The notes: a model not told the origin generated them from the sequence alone. A DNA stretch of 64,000 nucleotides from Lutibacter sp. (GCA_030683995.1 JAUXPH010000040.1:124001-188000); one strand, 5' to 3'; numbered from the stretch's first letter, positions 9,762-19,062 are shown. Numbers and translations are program-made.

Positions 9762-11057
9762 ATGCAAATAGCAGCAAACAATCCAAACAGAAAATCTTGG
9801 TTAAATGTAGCAGAAAACTGCGATTTTCCCATTCAAAATATACCTTTTGGCGTTTTTATCACCAAAGATGACATTATAACTATTGGAACTCGAATTGGTG
9901 AATACGCCATTGATTTGGGCGCTTTCCATCAATTGGGTTATTTTGAAGGAATTCCATTGACCGATGATATGTTTATGCAAGATTCCTTAAACGATTTTAT
10001 TTCTGACGGAAGAAAAACCTGGCGATTGGTCAGAAACAGAATTGCAGAAGTATTTGATGCAAAAAACGCGAGTTTAAGAGACAATTTAAAACATCGGGAA
10101 GTCATTATTTTCGATGTCAATGAGGTTGAAATGTTGTTGCCGATACACGTTGGCGATTATACCGACTTTTATTCGAGCAAAGAACACGCCACCAATGTTG
10201 GAGTGATGTTTAGAGGCGCAGACAATGCGTTAATGCCTAATTGGTTGCATATGCCTATTGGTTATCACGGACGTTCTTCCTCTATTGTTATTTCGGGTAC
10301 AAAAATTAGACGGCCATACGGACAAACACTTCCAAACGGAGAAACGCAACCGGTTTTCGGACCTACAAAAGCATTGGATATGGAGCTTGAAACCGCTTTT
10401 ATTACCACAGATGTAAATAATTTTGGAGAACCTATTTCAGTTGATGAGGCCCACGACTATATTTTCGGAATGGTTTTGTTTAACGACTGGAGTGCCCGTG
10501 ACATTCAAAAATGGGAATACGTGCCGCTCGGACCTTTTTTAGGTAAAAGTTTTGCTTCCACATTGTCTCCTTGGATTATTACGATGGATGCCTTGGAACC
10601 TTTTAAATGCAAAGGACCAACACAGGAAACTGGGCTACTGCCCTATTTACAGCAAAAAAATACTGAAAACAGTTTCGACATAAAACTTAAAGCAACCCTT
10701 GAAACAGAAAATGGCGATTTAAATTTATTGACTGAGTCAAATTTCAAGTATTTATACTGGTCTATGTCACAGCAATTGGCGCATCATACCAGTAATGGAT
10801 GCAATGTGAGAGCCGGTGATTTAATGGGAAGCGGCACCATTTCTGGTCCGACAAAAAATAGTTATGGTTCTATGCTTGAACTCACTTGGGGCGGAAAAGA
10901 ACCAATTGTTTTAAAAGACAAAACCACAAGAACGTTTTTCAACGATGGCGACAATGTCATTATTCGAGGTTATTGCAAAAATGATACAATTAGAATTGGT
11001 TTTGGTAAATGTACCGGTAAAATAATGCCGGCAATGGTGCCGAAACATTTAAAATAA
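9762..11057 (+). CDS. fahA: Fumarylacetoacetase
   Basis: Final enzyme of tyrosine and phenylalanine breakdown, hydrolysing 4-fumarylacetoacetate to fumarate and acetoacetate. The 431-residue length is normal. By alignment to the mammalian enzyme, D135 and H142 in GDYTDFYSSKEHATN match the metal-binding Asp and catalytic His, ELE at 208-210 supplies two more metal ligands, and D242 in FNDWSARDIQKWEY the fourth. The segment GSGTISGPTKNSYGSMLE is also typical. Other tyrosine catabolic genes are not nearby. It has its own promoter and a shared downstream terminator. Confidence 0.97.
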   Translation: MQIAANNPNRKSWLNVAENCDFPIQNIPFGVFITKDDIITIGTRIGEYAIDLGAFHQLGYFEGIPLTDDMFMQDSLNDFISDGRKTWRLVRNRIAEVFDAKNASLRDNLKHREVIIFDVNEVEMLLPIHVGDYTDFYSSKEHATNVGVMFRGADNALMPNWLHMPIGYHGRSSSIVISGTKIRRPYGQTLPNGETQPVFGPTKALDMELETAFITTDVNNFGEPISVDEAHDYIFGMVLFNDWSARDIQKWEYVPLGPFLGKSFASTLSPWIITMDALEPFKCKGPTQETGLLPYLQQKNTENSFDIKLKATLETENGDLNLLTESNFKYLYWSMSQQLAHHTSNGCNVRAGDLMGSGTISGPTKNSYGSMLELTWGGKEPIVLKDKTTRTFFNDGDNVIIRGYCKNDTIRIGFGKCTGKIMPAMVPKHLK

Positions 11058-11080
11058 CCATTTATCATACAGATTTAATA

Positions 11081-11121
11081 AAAAAACGGCTGTTCGATTA
11101 ATTTCAGACAGCCCTTTTTTT
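11081..11121. terminator. Bidirectional terminator between fahA and ytxJ
   Basis: Stem GGCTGT/ACAGCC flanked by A-run on the left and T-run on the right, so it can stop both convergent genes. Confidence 0.75.
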
Positions 11122-11140
11122 GTAACTATAAAATTGGTTT

Positions 11141-11536
11141 TTAACTCCACAAAACCTTTTTTATGGCTTTTATTGATATGGAATAATGGGAATCGTCATA
11201 AATGACATCTTCGTTTTTAATCAGCAAAACTTGCGGCGATTGATGCGGAACACCAAATTTCTCCGCAATAGCATTGGACAAAGTTCTGTAGCTCAGTAAA
11301 TCCAAAAAATACAATGCAATTTCGTTTTCAGAAAAATCGAAGTCGCGTTCAAAATTTTTTAGCGCCATTCTGCTGATGCCGCAACCGGTGCTGTGTTTGA
11401 AAATTAAAACCGGTTTTGAAGCAGAAATAGAAATTATATCATTTAATTGGATTTCTTCTGTTAAAGCAACCCAATTCATTTTTGAAATATTTTCAGCTTC
11501 AGCAGTACTTTTAAATAAATTATCGAATAATCCCAT
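11141..11536 (-). CDS. ytxJ: YtxJ-like bacillithiol-system monothiol protein
   Basis: A 131-residue thioredoxin-fold protein of the YtxJ family, thought to act as a monothiol bacilliredoxin-like or glutaredoxin-like factor in organisms that make bacillithiol. The active-site motif is FKHSTGCGISRMAL, with a single cysteine at C52; many homologues read HSTRCSIS, so a Gly replaces the usual Arg/Ser residues around the cysteine. SPQVLLIKNEDVIYDDSH matches the cis-Pro strand. No signal peptide, so cytoplasmic. It diverges from clpB with a 167-base spacer and has its own promoter. Confidence 0.85.
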   Translation of the reverse strand: MGLFDNLFKSTAEAENISKMNWVALTEEIQLNDIISISASKPVLIFKHSTGCGISRMALKNFERDFDFSENEIALYFLDLLSYRTLSNAIAEKFGVPHQSPQVLLIKNEDVIYDDSHYSISIKAIKKVLWS

Positions 11537-11561
11537 TACAAATGTTTTATCTTTAAGACGG

Positions 11562-11594
11562 CAAATGTATACGATAACTTACATAAAAAGACAA
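11562..11594 (-). promoter_or_regulatory. Promoter of ytxJ
   Basis: Minus-strand TTG-N22-TACATTTG, ending 25 bases before the ATG. Confidence 0.6.
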
Positions 11595-11609
11595 TATGTC
11601 GTTACAATT

Positions 11610-11617
11610 TAAATTTG
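11610..11617 (+). promoter_or_regulatory. Possible -7 element upstream of clpB
   Basis: TAAATTTG matches TAnnTTTG but has no TTG at the right distance and would give a leader of about 80 bases. Confidence 0.3.
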
Positions 11618-11703
11618 ATAAGACAAAATGACTTATTTAAACGCCATTATTTAAGTGGAATATTCTTTGAGAGTTCACCAAATAGACCATTAAATTAAAA
11701 GTT

Positions 11704-14301
11704 ATGGATTTCAATAAATTTACCATAAAAACTCAGGAAGCCGTGCAACAAGCGCAACAAATAGCGCAAAGTTTTGGGCATCAACAAATAGAAAATTCGC
11801 ACATTTTAAAGGCCATTTTTGAAGTGGATGAAAATGTGGCTCCTTTCATTTTTAAAAAGATAGGATTGAATATAGACTTGCTTAAAAATTTGATTGACAA
11901 GACTTTGGAAACTTATTCAAAAGTAACCGGCGGCGAAATTTCACTTTCCGGCAATGCTTCTAAAATGCTGAATACCGCAACTATTGAAGCAAAAAATATG
12001 AAAGATGAATATGTTTCCACAGAACATTTATTGTTGGCCATTCTAAATACAAAAGACACCACATCGCAAATTTTAAAAGATATGGGCGTCAATGAAATAA
12101 ATTTAAAATCGGCCATTTCAGAATTACGGAAAGGCAGTACGGTAACATCCCAAAGCGCTGAAGAAACCTACAATTCGTTGAATAAATATGCACGAAATTT
12201 AAATCAACTGGCAAATGACGGAAAATTAGACCCTGTTATTGGCCGTGATGAAGAAATTAGAAGAATCTTGCAAATTTTATCTCGCAGAACCAAAAACAAT
12301 CCAATGCTCGTTGGCGAACCCGGAACCGGAAAAACCGCTATTGCTGAAGGTTTGGCACACAGAATTGTGAAAGGCGACATTCCAGAAAATCTAAAGGACA
12401 AACAAGTTTATTCTTTAGATATGGGAGCACTTATCGCCGGTGCAAAATATAAAGGTGAATTTGAAGAACGCTTAAAATCCGTTATCAAGGAAGTTACTTC
12501 AGCCAATGGAGAAATCATTTTGTTTATTGATGAAATTCACACCTTGGTTGGCGCTGGTGGCGGTCAAGGCGCAATGGATGCGGCAAATATTTTAAAACCT
12601 GCTTTGGCAAGAGGCGAATTGCGGGCAATTGGCGCCACTACTTTAGACGAATATCAAAAATATTTTGAAAAAGACAAAGCGCTGGAACGCAGGTTTCAAA
12701 AGGTAACTGTTGATGAGCCCGATACAGAAAGCGCCATTTCAATTTTACGCGGCATCAAGGAAAAATACGAAAATCACCATAAAGTGCAGATTAAAGATGA
12801 CGCCATTATCGCCGCCGTAGAACTTTCACAGCGTTATATCACCAATCGGTTTTTACCCGACAAAGCCATCGATTTAATGGATGAAGCTGCTGCAAAACTG
12901 CGGATGGAAATCAATTCAAAACCAGAAGAATTGGATGTTTTGGATCGAAAAATTATGCAGATTGAAATTGAAATTGAAGCCATTAAACGCGAAAAAGATG
13001 AAAAAAAACTGGCATTTTTAAAAGAAGAAGTCGCCAATTTAAAAGAAAAACGCAACGAAATAAATGCGAAATGGGTCAGCGAAAAAGAACTGGTTGAAAA
13101 CGCCCAAGCAAGCAAAGAAGCCATTGAAAATTATAAATTGGAAGCCGAACGCGCCGAACGCGATGGAGACTATGGAAAAGTGGCCGAAATTCGCTACGGA
13201 AAAATTAAAGAGGAACAGGATAAATTGGTGAAACTTCAAAAGGAATTGGCTGAAAATCAGGATTCCGCTTTAATAAAAGAGGAAGTTACCCGAGATGACA
13301 TTGCTGAAATTGTGGCAAAATGGACTGGGATTCCAGTGACTAAAATGTTGCAAAGCGAGCGTGAAAAACTCTTGCTTTTAGAAGATGAATTGCATCAAAG
13401 AGTGGTCGGACAGAATGAAGCCATAAGCGCTGTGGCAGATGCTGTTAGACGGTCAAGAGCCGGATTGCAAGATGTTAAAAAACCACTGGGAACTTTCTTG
13501 TTTTTGGGAACCACCGGCGTAGGTAAAACGGAATTGGCAAAAGCGTTGGCTGAATATTTATTTGATTCAGAAAATTCATTAACACGCATTGATATGAGCG
13601 AATATCAGGAACGCCATGCAGTGAGTCGATTGGTTGGAGCGCCTCCTGGATACGTTGGTTACGAAGAAGGCGGACAATTGACCGAAGCTGTTCGTAGAAA
13701 ACCTTATTCCGTTATTTTATTGGATGAAATTGAAAAAGCACATCCCGATACGTTCAATATTTTATTGCAGGTTTTGGATGAAGGAAGGTTAACGGACAAT
13801 AAAGGACGGGTAGCCGATTTTAAGAACACCATTATTATTATGACTTCCAATATGGGATCAACAATTATTCAAGAAAGATTTGAAAATATGGATATGAACA
13901 AACGCGACAGCATTACCGAAGCCACTAAAGCGGAAGTTTTGGTTTTGCTGAAAGAAACAATCAGGCCCGAATTTTTGAACAGAATTGATGAAATTATTAT
14001 GTTTACGCCGTTGAATAAAGCCGAAATTCATCAAATTGTTAAAATACAATTGGATTTATTGGCTAAAATGTTGCTGACAAAAGACATCCATATCGATTTT
14101 TCTGAAGATGTAATTGAAGCTTTGGCAAATAAAGGATTTGATCCGCAATTTGGGGCAAGACCCGTAAAACGTGTGATTCAAAAAGAAGTGCTCAATGAAT
14201 TGTCCAAAGAAATTTTGGCCGGCAGGATAACTTCCGACAGCCATATTTTACTGGATGCCTTTGACGATAAAATAGTATTTAGAAACAAAAATAATGAATA
14301 A
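11704..14301 (+). CDS. clpB: ATP-dependent disaggregase ClpB
   Basis: Hexameric Hsp100 chaperone that rescues aggregated proteins together with DnaK. The 865 residues are full length. Domains in order: N-terminal repeat domain (about 1-150, FTIKTQEAVQQAQQIA start), first AAA+ module with Walker A GEPGTGKT (204-211) and Walker B IILFIDEIH (D276, E277), coiled-coil middle domain (about 400-520), second AAA+ module with GTTGVGKT (602-609) and VILLDEIEKAH (D674, E675), and a C-terminal small domain (FDPQFGARPVKR). The presence of the middle domain separates it from ClpA and ClpC. Monocistronic with a strong terminator. Confidence 0.98.
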   Translation: MDFNKFTIKTQEAVQQAQQIAQSFGHQQIENSHILKAIFEVDENVAPFIFKKIGLNIDLLKNLIDKTLETYSKVTGGEISLSGNASKMLNTATIEAKNMKDEYVSTEHLLLAILNTKDTTSQILKDMGVNEINLKSAISELRKGSTVTSQSAEETYNSLNKYARNLNQLANDGKLDPVIGRDEEIRRILQILSRRTKNNPMLVGEPGTGKTAIAEGLAHRIVKGDIPENLKDKQVYSLDMGALIAGAKYKGEFEERLKSVIKEVTSANGEIILFIDEIHTLVGAGGGQGAMDAANILKPALARGELRAIGATTLDEYQKYFEKDKALERRFQKVTVDEPDTESAISILRGIKEKYENHHKVQIKDDAIIAAVELSQRYITNRFLPDKAIDLMDEAAAKLRMEINSKPEELDVLDRKIMQIEIEIEAIKREKDEKKLAFLKEEVANLKEKRNEINAKWVSEKELVENAQASKEAIENYKLEAERAERDGDYGKVAEIRYGKIKEEQDKLVKLQKELAENQDSALIKEEVTRDDIAEIVAKWTGIPVTKMLQSEREKLLLLEDELHQRVVGQNEAISAVADAVRRSRAGLQDVKKPLGTFLFLGTTGVGKTELAKALAEYLFDSENSLTRIDMSEYQERHAVSRLVGAPPGYVGYEEGGQLTEAVRRKPYSVILLDEIEKAHPDTFNILLQVLDEGRLTDNKGRVADFKNTIIIMTSNMGSTIIQERFENMDMNKRDSITEATKAEVLVLLKETIRPEFLNRIDEIIMFTPLNKAEIHQIVKIQLDLLAKMLLTKDIHIDFSEDVIEALANKGFDPQFGARPVKRVIQKEVLNELSKEILAGRITSDSHILLDAFDDKIVFRNKNNE

Positions 14302-14302
14302 T

Positions 14303-14329
14303 AAAAAACTGCCTTTTGGCAGTTTTTTT
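14303..14329 (+). terminator. Terminator of clpB
   Basis: AAAAAACTGCC-TTTT-GGCAGTTTTTTT hairpin immediately after the stop codon. Confidence 0.9.
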
Positions 14330-14352
14330 GTTTCTTTATAAAAATTTATCAG

Positions 14353-14862
14353 ATGCGGAAAACTATTTTATTTGGACTATTATTATTTACAATGGCAATT
14401 TTGCAAGCACAAGAATCGGTTAAAAAAACAACTACTTACTTTTTAATCAGACATGCCGAAAAAGTAAGGGAAAATCCTGCCGATAAAAATCCGGATTTAA
14501 ATGAAAGAGGTTTTCTGAGAGCTGAAAATTGGAAAAAGGTTTTGCAACACGTTTCATTTGATGTCATTTATTCAACAAATTTAAAAAGAACGCTCAAAAC
14601 CGCTGAACCCATTGCAAAAAAGTGCAATTTAGAACCCATCATTTACAACCCTTCAAAAGTAGATTTTGATCTTTTTCAACTTGAAAATGAAGGCAAAAAA
14701 GTGTTAATTGTCGGTCATAGCAACACCGTTCCGCAGTTTGTGAACGGATTGATCAAACAACAAAAATATCCCGAAATGGATGATGACGAATTCTCACATT
14801 TGTACATTGTCACGGTTAAAGGAAATCAAATTACAGATCTGCTGTTGACCTGTGATTTTTGA
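14353..14862 (+). CDS. Secreted histidine phosphatase family protein
   Basis: A 169-residue protein with a signal peptide (about 1-19, ending LQAQ) and a short histidine phosphatase fold. FLIRHAEK carries the catalytic RH (R33, H34) that forms the phosphohistidine; LNERGFLRAENW, YSTNLKRTLKTAEP and VGHSNTVP supply the other conserved Arg, Glu and second His. It resembles the SixA/phosphoglycerate-mutase-like group, but the signal peptide puts it in the periplasm. The substrate is unknown. It stands alone between two terminators. Confidence 0.88.
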   Translation: MRKTILFGLLLFTMAILQAQESVKKTTTYFLIRHAEKVRENPADKNPDLNERGFLRAENWKKVLQHVSFDVIYSTNLKRTLKTAEPIAKKCNLEPIIYNPSKVDFDLFQLENEGKKVLIVGHSNTVPQFVNGLIKQQKYPEMDDDEFSHLYIVTVKGNQITDLLLTCDF

Positions 14863-14896
14863 TTACGATTAATTAAAAGAAATCATTTTAAATAAC

Positions 14897-14930
14897 AAAA
14901 CGCCTTATGAAAATTTCATAAGGCGTTTTT
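14897..14930 (+). terminator. Terminator of the histidine phosphatase gene
   Basis: Near-perfect AACGCCTTATGAAA / TTTCATAAGGCGTT stem followed by T-run. Confidence 0.9.
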
Positions 14931-15091
14931 AATTCAAATATTTTAAATGATATTACTCAATATTTTTTACTGTTTTATAGTAACTATTTAAAATTGCACT
15001 AAAATTGGGTTCTTGTAATTGATTATAATCATTTTTAATCGCTTTGAAATGGATTAAATTTATAGATTAAATAATTTAAAAATCTTATAAG

Positions 15092-15775
15092 ATGAAAAAT
15101 TTAGCAATGTTTTTAATCTTTACAGTTCTCGGAACTTTAGGATTGGTGGCACAAATAAAAGATCAGGACAAAGACCGTGATCGTATCGTATTGATTGACG
15201 GCGAAGTTTTACAAATTAGGGACCGCGACCAGATTCGATTGAAAGACAAAATCACCTTAAACGATGGCACTATAGTCAATCCGGACGGTACTTACATTAC
15301 AAGGGACAAAGAAAAATTTCGTCTTCGTAATGGTTCCAGCATAGATATGGATGGTGTTTTATATCGTAATGAATACCAGTATCACTATAAAATAAAAAAT
15401 GAAAATAAAGGTTTGTCCGAAGCCCAAATTCAAGAACGCACCCAAAACAGGTATCATATTATAAATATTGATGGCCAGCTTTATCAAATTAAAAATCAGT
15501 CTCAAAACAAGTTAAAACAACAACTTAAACTAAATAACAGGGTTGTTGTAAATCCAGACGGAACCTACAATAACCGTGATGGGCAACAAGTACATCTTCG
15601 CGATGGTGAATGTTTGAATATGGAAGGCCAAATGTTTAAAAATAGCTATATGCACCGAAAAATGGTTGTCCAAAAAAACATGAACGCCAACAAAACTATG
15701 ACACAGAAAAAAGTTAAAACAAAAGTAACTACACCTGTTCAGAAAAAAAATATGAAAAAAGGTTCAGGAAATTAA
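15092..15775 (+). CDS. Secreted DUF6799-like repeat protein
   Basis: A 227-residue protein with a signal peptide (about 1-20) and two copies of a roughly 60-residue repeat. In each copy the order is LNDGTIVNPDGTYITRD then LRNGSSIDMDGVLYRN, or LNNRVVVNPDGTYNNRD then LRDGECLNMEGQMFKN. The pattern matches the small beta-rich domain known as DUF6799 in Bacteroidota. The N-terminal mature part is rich in Asp and Arg (DQDKDRDRI) and the C-terminal 40 residues are very basic (KKVKTKV, KKNMKKG). No function is known. It has no close neighbours on its strand and its own terminator. Confidence 0.8.
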   Translation: MKNLAMFLIFTVLGTLGLVAQIKDQDKDRDRIVLIDGEVLQIRDRDQIRLKDKITLNDGTIVNPDGTYITRDKEKFRLRNGSSIDMDGVLYRNEYQYHYKIKNENKGLSEAQIQERTQNRYHIINIDGQLYQIKNQSQNKLKQQLKLNNRVVVNPDGTYNNRDGQQVHLRDGECLNMEGQMFKNSYMHRKMVVQKNMNANKTMTQKKVKTKVTTPVQKKNMKKGSGN

Positions 15776-15867
15776 TTTTGAGTAAAAATTGGAAGATATA
15801 GAAGAAATCTTTTATTGTATGGTGAGTATTACTTATCGGTTTAATTGACTTAAAATATTATTGTACC

Positions 15868-15897
15868 AAAAAAAACCACTATATAAGTGGTTTTTTC
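15868..15897 (+). terminator. Terminator after the DUF6799-like gene
   Basis: AAAAAACCACT-ATATA-AGTGGTTTTTT hairpin with T-run, about 95 bases after the stop codon. Confidence 0.8.
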
Positions 15898-16000
15898 GTT
15901 TTAAAACTTTCACTTTAAATTGTTTTTGTGGTATTAGAAATAATGACATTGGCTAGGGTAAAAGATTATTTTGAGCAAGGAATATAAGGTTAAATTATAG

Positions 16001-16008
16001 TATATTTG
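16001..16008 (+). promoter_or_regulatory. -7 element TATATTTG of smpB
   Basis: Exact consensus -7 box ending only eight bases before the smpB ATG. The nearest TTG (15971) is 27 bases upstream, a little far. The transcript would have almost no leader. Confidence 0.6.
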
Positions 16009-16016
16009 CAACTGTT

Positions 16017-16475
16017 ATGCAGAAAAACATCAACATAAAAAACAAGAAAGCGCGCTTTGAATATGAGATTCTGGACAAATATATTGCCGGAATTCAGCTT
16101 ACAGGAACCGAAATAAAATCGATTCGCGAAAGCAAAGCCCGAATTACCGAAAGTTTTTGCGAGTTTAATGAAAAAGGTGAATTGTTTGCGATCAATATGT
16201 TTATTGAAGAATATATTTACGGACATGCATTTAACCACAATCCGAAAAGCGAACGAAAACTGTTGTTGAACAAACGCGAATTGAAAAAATTGTTGAAAGA
16301 AGTTCAAAATGCAGGGTTAACCATTGTTCCGTTACGTTTATTTTTAACGGATAAAGGATGGGCAAAGCTGGAAATTGCGCTTGCCAAAGGAAAGAAAAAC
16401 TACGACAAACGCGAAGCCATCAAAACCCGAGACAGCAAAATACATTTGGACCGAATTAAAAAAGACTTCAATTAG
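16017..16475 (+). CDS. smpB: SsrA-binding protein SmpB
   Basis: RNA-binding partner of tmRNA in trans-translation, which rescues stalled ribosomes. The 152 residues contain the family signatures: NKKARFEYEILDKYIAGI, LTGTEIKSIRESKA, the strand INMFIEEY and the tail sequence KGKKNYDKREAIKTRD, followed by a C-terminal basic helix. The start at MQKNINIKNKK agrees with homologues. The tmRNA gene itself was not seen in this window. Confidence 0.97.
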   Translation: MQKNINIKNKKARFEYEILDKYIAGIQLTGTEIKSIRESKARITESFCEFNEKGELFAINMFIEEYIYGHAFNHNPKSERKLLLNKRELKKLLKEVQNAGLTIVPLRLFLTDKGWAKLEIALAKGKKNYDKREAIKTRDSKIHLDRIKKDFN

Positions 16476-16567
16476 TAAAGATGAACCGAGCCATCACAAA
16501 TTTTGATACACACAGAAATGATTAATGGCGACTGCATCTGTACCAATAAAAAATCAAATATAAACAG

Positions 16568-17479
16568 ATGAAATTGGCAGCATTTTTTAGATTAATCAGA
16601 TGGAAAAATTTACTGCTCCTCATTTACCTTCAAATCTTACTGAAATTTTCGCTGTTTTCATCATTTGAAATTACAACCAATTTGTCTGTTTTTCAATTTG
16701 TTACCTTATTATTTTCAATCATTTTTATTACCGCTGCCGGTTATATCATCAATGATATTTTCGATTTAAAATCCGATTTAATCAACAAACCGCAAAAAGT
16801 AATTGTCAACAACTATTTTTCTGTCGAAAGCGCACAGCATTTTTATTTAATCGTCAATACCTTGGGAATTGTTTCGGGAATCGGCCTGTCGCTTTCCATG
16901 CAAAAACCAACTTATTCATTCATTTTTATCGGTCCTTCACTCCTGCTCTATTTCTATTCAAAAACATTAAAATCGAAACCCTTAATTGGCAATATTGCCG
17001 TATCGTTTTTAGTGGCATTCAGTATCATCACCTTGTGTTTATTTGATTTAAATTTTGAAATTCATAGTGAAGATCAGCAGTTGGTGATATACGTAATGAT
17101 GCTGTTGTCAGTTTTTGCTTTTTTAATAAATCTGGTTCGCGAAGTAGTTAAAGATATTGAAGATATAAATGGTGATTACAGCTTAAAGATGAATACATTA
17201 CCTATTTTATTAGGCGTTGCAAGAACAAAAAAAATCGCATCATTTTTGTGTGTTTTCCCGTTGGGTTTGTTGTTGTTTATTGTGGTAAAATATGCAGCAA
17301 TATACAAATTCACCATAATATATTTGTTGCTGTTTGCATTGGTTCCGCTGCTTTATGTTGCGCTAAAATTACTTTCGGCAAAAACAAAAAAAGATTTTAT
17401 AAAATTAAGTATGTTCCTAAAACTCATTATGTTTTTGGGAATTAATTCACTGCTCATTTTCTCCCTAAACTCCCACTAA
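16568..17479 (+). CDS. UbiA-family prenyltransferase (geranylgeranylglycerol-phosphate-type)
   Basis: Integral membrane prenyltransferase with about nine helices in 303 residues. Both metal/diphosphate motifs are present: NDIFDLKSD (N62, D63, D66, D70) and DIEDINGD (D196, D199, D203). Flavobacterial homologues next to maf are often named geranylgeranylglycerol-phosphate geranylgeranyltransferase, but the acceptor cannot be read from sequence; menaquinone or other lipid prenylation remain possible. The stop codon overlaps the maf start by one base (TAATG), so the two genes are translationally coupled. Confidence 0.88.
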   Translation: MKLAAFFRLIRWKNLLLLIYLQILLKFSLFSSFEITTNLSVFQFVTLLFSIIFITAAGYIINDIFDLKSDLINKPQKVIVNNYFSVESAQHFYLIVNTLGIVSGIGLSLSMQKPTYSFIFIGPSLLLYFYSKTLKSKPLIGNIAVSFLVAFSIITLCLFDLNFEIHSEDQQLVIYVMMLLSVFAFLINLVREVVKDIEDINGDYSLKMNTLPILLGVARTKKIASFLCVFPLGLLLFIVVKYAAIYKFTIIYLLLFALVPLLYVALKLLSAKTKKDFIKLSMFLKLIMFLGINSLLIFSLNSH

Positions 17480-18057
17480 TGCTTTCAGAAAAATTAAAAC
17501 ATAAAAACATCATTTTGGCAACGGGATCTCCACGGCGTCAGGAATTATTTAAAGAATTGGGATTGGATTTTTCCATTCAGGTAAAAGCTGTTGAAGAAAT
17601 TTATCCTTCAGCATTAAAATTGGCAGAAATCACCAATTATCTGGCTGAACTGAAAGCCGCGGCTTTTACTGATTTGGCTGAAAATGATATTGTAATCACT
17701 TCCGATACCATTGTTTGGCACAACAACAAAGCCATTGAAAAACCAAAAGACAAACAGCACGCCATTGAAATGTTGCAGGAACTTTCGGGCACAGGCCATC
17801 AGGTAATTACCTCAATTTGCATTAAAACACAGACTTCACAAAAGGTGTTTTACGACGAAACGATGGTTTATTTCAAACCATTGTTGATGGAAGAAATCAC
17901 TTATTATGTTGAAAAATACCATCCTTTTGATAAAGCCGGCGCTTATGGAATTCAGGAATGGATCGGTTTTATAGGCGTCACCAAAATTGAAGGAAGTTAT
18001 TTTAATGTGATGGGATTGCCTGTTCATAAATTGTATGAAGAATTAATGAAATTGTAA
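17479..18057 (+). CDS. maf: Maf-family nucleoside triphosphate pyrophosphatase
   Basis: House-cleaning enzyme that hydrolyses non-canonical or excess nucleoside triphosphates to monophosphates. The N-terminal signature ATGSPRRQELFKELG, the central SDTIVWHNNKAIEKPKD and the C-terminal DKAGAYGIQEWIG motif are all intact in 192 residues. The start codon shares its A with the stop of the UbiA-like gene. Earlier literature calls the family septum formation inhibitors. Confidence 0.94.
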   Translation: MLSEKLKHKNIILATGSPRRQELFKELGLDFSIQVKAVEEIYPSALKLAEITNYLAELKAAAFTDLAENDIVITSDTIVWHNNKAIEKPKDKQHAIEMLQELSGTGHQVITSICIKTQTSQKVFYDETMVYFKPLLMEEITYYVEKYHPFDKAGAYGIQEWIGFIGVTKIEGSYFNVMGLPVHKLYEELMKL

Positions 18058-18086
18058 TATCGTATCGTTTAATAGTATTATTTTTG
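18052..18086 (+). promoter_or_regulatory. Candidate promoter of the transketolase subunit gene
   Basis: TTG-N24-TATTTTTG, with the -7 box 22 bases before the ATG. The spacing is at the upper limit of the consensus. Confidence 0.5.
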
Positions 18087-18108
18087 AGCGATTTTTAATA
18101 AATAAGAA

Positions 18109-19062
18109 ATGAAAAAATACACGTTTACAGAAAAAAAAGACACAAGATCGGGATTTGGTGCAGGATTGGCTGAATTGGGCGATACAAATGAAAATGTAGT
18201 GGCGCTTTGTGCAGACTTGGTGGGCTCGTTAAAAATGGAAAAATTTATTGAAAATCATCCCGAAAGATTTTTTCAAATTGGAATTGCAGAAGCAAATATG
18301 ATGGGAATTGCCGCGGGTTTAACTATTGGTGGTAAAATTCCGTTTACGGGCACTTTTGCAAATTTCTCTACAGGTAGGGTTTACGACCAAATACGCCAAT
18401 CCATTGCCTATTCTGAAAAAAATGTAAAAATTTGTGCTTCACACGCAGGTTTGACTTTGGGTGAAGACGGTGCGACACATCAAATTTTGGAAGATATTGG
18501 TTTAATGAAAATGTTACCGAATATGACCGTAATCAACACTTGCGATTACAACCAAACAAAAGCCGCAACCATTGCTATTGCAGAACATGTTGGTCCGGTT
18601 TACTTGCGTTTTGGGCGTCCGGTTGTCCCTGTGTTTATGCCGGCTAACGAAAAATTCATCATTGGAAAAGCGATTCAACTAACCGAAGGAACAGACGTGA
18701 CCATTGTGGCTACCGGACATTTGGTTTGGGAAGCATTGCAAGCATCCGAAAAACTGGAAGCGATGGGAATTAGCGCCGAAGTTATTAACATTCATACCAT
18801 AAAACCTTTAGACGACGAAGCCATTTTAAAATCTGTCGCAAAAACAGGTTGTGTTGTAACGGCCGAAGAACACAATATTTTAGGCGGTTTGGGCGAAAGT
18901 GTTGCGCGTATTTTAGTTCAAAATAACCCGGTTCCTCAAGAATTTGTGGCGGTTAACGACAGTTTTGGGGAATCTGGAACTCCAGAACAACTGATGGAGA
19001 AATACGGTTTAACAAACACTGCGATTGTTGAAGCTGTTAAAAAAGTGATCGCCAGAAAATAA
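18109..19062 (+). CDS. Transketolase, C-terminal subunit
   Basis: The pyrimidine-binding plus C-terminal half of a split transketolase (317 residues), acting in the pentose phosphate pathway after pairing with the N-terminal subunit that binds the thiamine diphosphate pyrophosphate. RFFQIGIAEANMMGIAAGL holds the catalytic glutamate (E61) that activates the cofactor; SHAGLTLGEDGATHQ and YLRFGRP are also diagnostic, as is EEHNILGGLGE. The matching N-terminal gene is not within this window, whereas in many genomes the two halves are adjacent. A DXS-like E1-beta subunit is the alternative but less likely. Confidence 0.88.
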   Translation: MKKYTFTEKKDTRSGFGAGLAELGDTNENVVALCADLVGSLKMEKFIENHPERFFQIGIAEANMMGIAAGLTIGGKIPFTGTFANFSTGRVYDQIRQSIAYSEKNVKICASHAGLTLGEDGATHQILEDIGLMKMLPNMTVINTCDYNQTKAATIAIAEHVGPVYLRFGRPVVPVFMPANEKFIIGKAIQLTEGTDVTIVATGHLVWEALQASEKLEAMGISAEVINIHTIKPLDDEAILKSVAKTGCVVTAEEHNILGGLGESVARILVQNNPVPQEFVAVNDSFGESGTPEQLMEKYGLTNTAIVEAVKKVIARK

